From Minisyncoccota bacterium (GTDB taxonomy: Bacteria > Patescibacteriota > Minisyncoccia > Phycocordibacterales > CAIJYI01), in the NCBI GenBank assembly GCA_023229825.1, contig JALNYN010000021.1, forward strand, positions 1 through 21,029: DNA of 21,029 nt, given 5' to 3'. The first letter of the stretch is position 1; each line of letters starts with the position of its first letter. The notes under the pieces were generated by a model. That model saw nothing but the letters and a program-made list of their open reading frames with translations. It had not been told where the DNA came from and searched no databases. Positions 20,321-21,029 of this stretch are shown here, in pieces. The translations under genes and the position numbers were made by a program.

Positions 20321-21029
20321 TCAAGGCAGGAATTGCTTGAAAAAGTCGAGAAGGAAATTTTTGATGTTTTTTACGCTGGGTACGCCTCCGCTCGACTCTT
20401 TATCGGAACTGAAACCGAGAATGCAGAGACCGTATGCCACCGTCCACGCAGGCACATTTACCATTTCACCTTTAAACTGCGAATCGCCCGAACGGGGATC
20501 GGATCCAAAAGAAGGATAACCGATACGGGAGGGCAGATGGAGCGCGGTTTTGGCCATATCCGAAACGGCAGAGATGCCGGAGCCGCCGCCGGTAATTATG
20601 ACGCCCGCCGGGAGCAATTGGTTTCTTCCGATCTGCGTAAGATGCGCTTCGATGAGATCAAAAATATCAGAGAGCCGCGCAGAAACGATATCGTCGATCT
20701 TTTTCTTCGGGAAACGCGAATCGGATGTTTTTCCGAGCTTTATATTTTCCGCTTCGTCGAGAGACACTTTAAGACCGAGAGCGAGATCGTTGGTTATGTC
20801 GGTCGAACCGATAGGGAAGACTTTGAGCGAAACGGGAATATTATTTTCAAACACCACGATCGATACGGTTTCAGCGCCGATGTTGGCGAGAACACATCCG
20901 GCTGTTTTTTGCTGGCGCGTGATCGTGACGTATCCGGCAGCAAGGGGAGACGCGAATACATCTTCAACTTCTATGCCGGCTTCCTCCACGGCAAGGATAG
21001 TGTCGTTGATGTGCTGAGAGAGAGCGGTG
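20321..21029 (-). CDS. ftsA: Cell division protein FtsA (C-terminal part)
   Basis: The gene runs off the window, leaving about 236 codons. The frame continues upstream of the internal GTG at 20989 (PLSQHINDTILAVEEAGIEV), so that GTG is not the start. Visible features are the actin-fold phosphate-binding segment VLANIGAETVSIVVFENN, the SLDEAENIKLG segment, and the adenosine motif GVIITGGGSGISAV. The C-terminus KNIKNFLLDFFKQFLP is an amphipathic helix fitting the FtsA membrane-targeting sequence. FtsA tethers FtsZ filaments to the membrane, and its partner is the next gene. The pairing with an FtsZ that retains its C-terminal peptide suggests a conventional divisome core. Confidence 0.95.
   Translation of the reverse strand, partial: TALSQHINDTILAVEEAGIEVEDVFASPLAAGYVTITRQQKTAGCVLANIGAETVSIVVFENNIPVSLKVFPIGSTDITNDLALGLKVSLDEAENIKLGKTSDSRFPKKKIDDIVSARLSDIFDLIEAHLTQIGRNQLLPAGVIITGGGSGISAVSDMAKTALHLPSRIGYPSFGSDPRSGDSQFKGEMVNVPAWTVAYGLCILGFSSDKESSGGVPSVKNIKNFLLDFFKQFLP

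Noticed and set aside
20550..21017. 155-aa plus-strand ORF opposite ftsA
   Set aside because: The opposite strand encodes clear FtsA motifs; this frame has no recognisable features.

Overview
The window looks like a piece of a small, fast-evolving bacterial genome of the Candidate Phyla Radiation, Parcubacteria-like. This is inference from gene content and style, not from a marker phylogeny. Supporting points are the many short unknown membrane or secreted proteins, no CCA encoded in the tRNA genes, intergenic gaps packed with short dispersed hairpin repeats, a giant beta-helix surface protein, and few Shine-Dalgarno sites. TGA is used as an ordinary stop, which argues against the lineages that recode TGA as glycine.

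Layout. 1-580: tRNA-Glu(UUC) on the minus strand, a perfect 58-bp palindrome, a tRNA-Ser 5' remnant broken by a hairpin repeat, then intact tRNA-Ser(CGA) with terminator. 687-5708: a 1673-aa exported protein with four beta-helix repeats, an LCAT-type lipase domain with a complete triad, Ig-like modules and a PxKF-type C-terminus. 5786-9268: two small membrane proteins, a MITE-like element, a NodB-type polysaccharide deacetylase, a 53-aa membrane protein and a 380-aa anchored protein whose promoter lies at the edge of a dispersed repeat. 9338-11598: a small exported Cys protein, a 4-TM-like membrane protein and two tandem secreted paralogues. 11872-15550: RecQ lacking the winged-helix domain, a TraX-family membrane protein and a LOG-family protein. 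15551-16830: a largely gene-free block with tRNA-Val(GAC), a 53-bp tandem repeat that copies the tRNA 5' end, and an array of structured repeats with compensatory base changes and one nested insertion. 16831-18735: a small basic protein, an HD-family protein and a thioredoxin-reductase-like flavoprotein. 18867-21029: ftsZ and the 3' part of ftsA in the usual order on the minus strand.

Themes. Cell-envelope and surface functions (lipase/beta-helix giant, deacetylase, exported proteins) dominate the left half, while conserved housekeeping functions (RecQ, FtsZ, FtsA, flavoprotein) sit on the right. Two kinds of gene start recur. One is an extended -10 (TGnTATAAT-like) placed about six bases before the start codon, implying leaderless mRNA. 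The other is a promoter with a leader and a clear GGAG/GGAGG site, used mostly by small or secreted proteins. A hairpin family (eight copies between 8.0 and 17.8 kb) and other palindromes occupy most intergenic gaps. The strongest candidate for something undescribed is the structured repeat array at about 16.05-16.68 kb.
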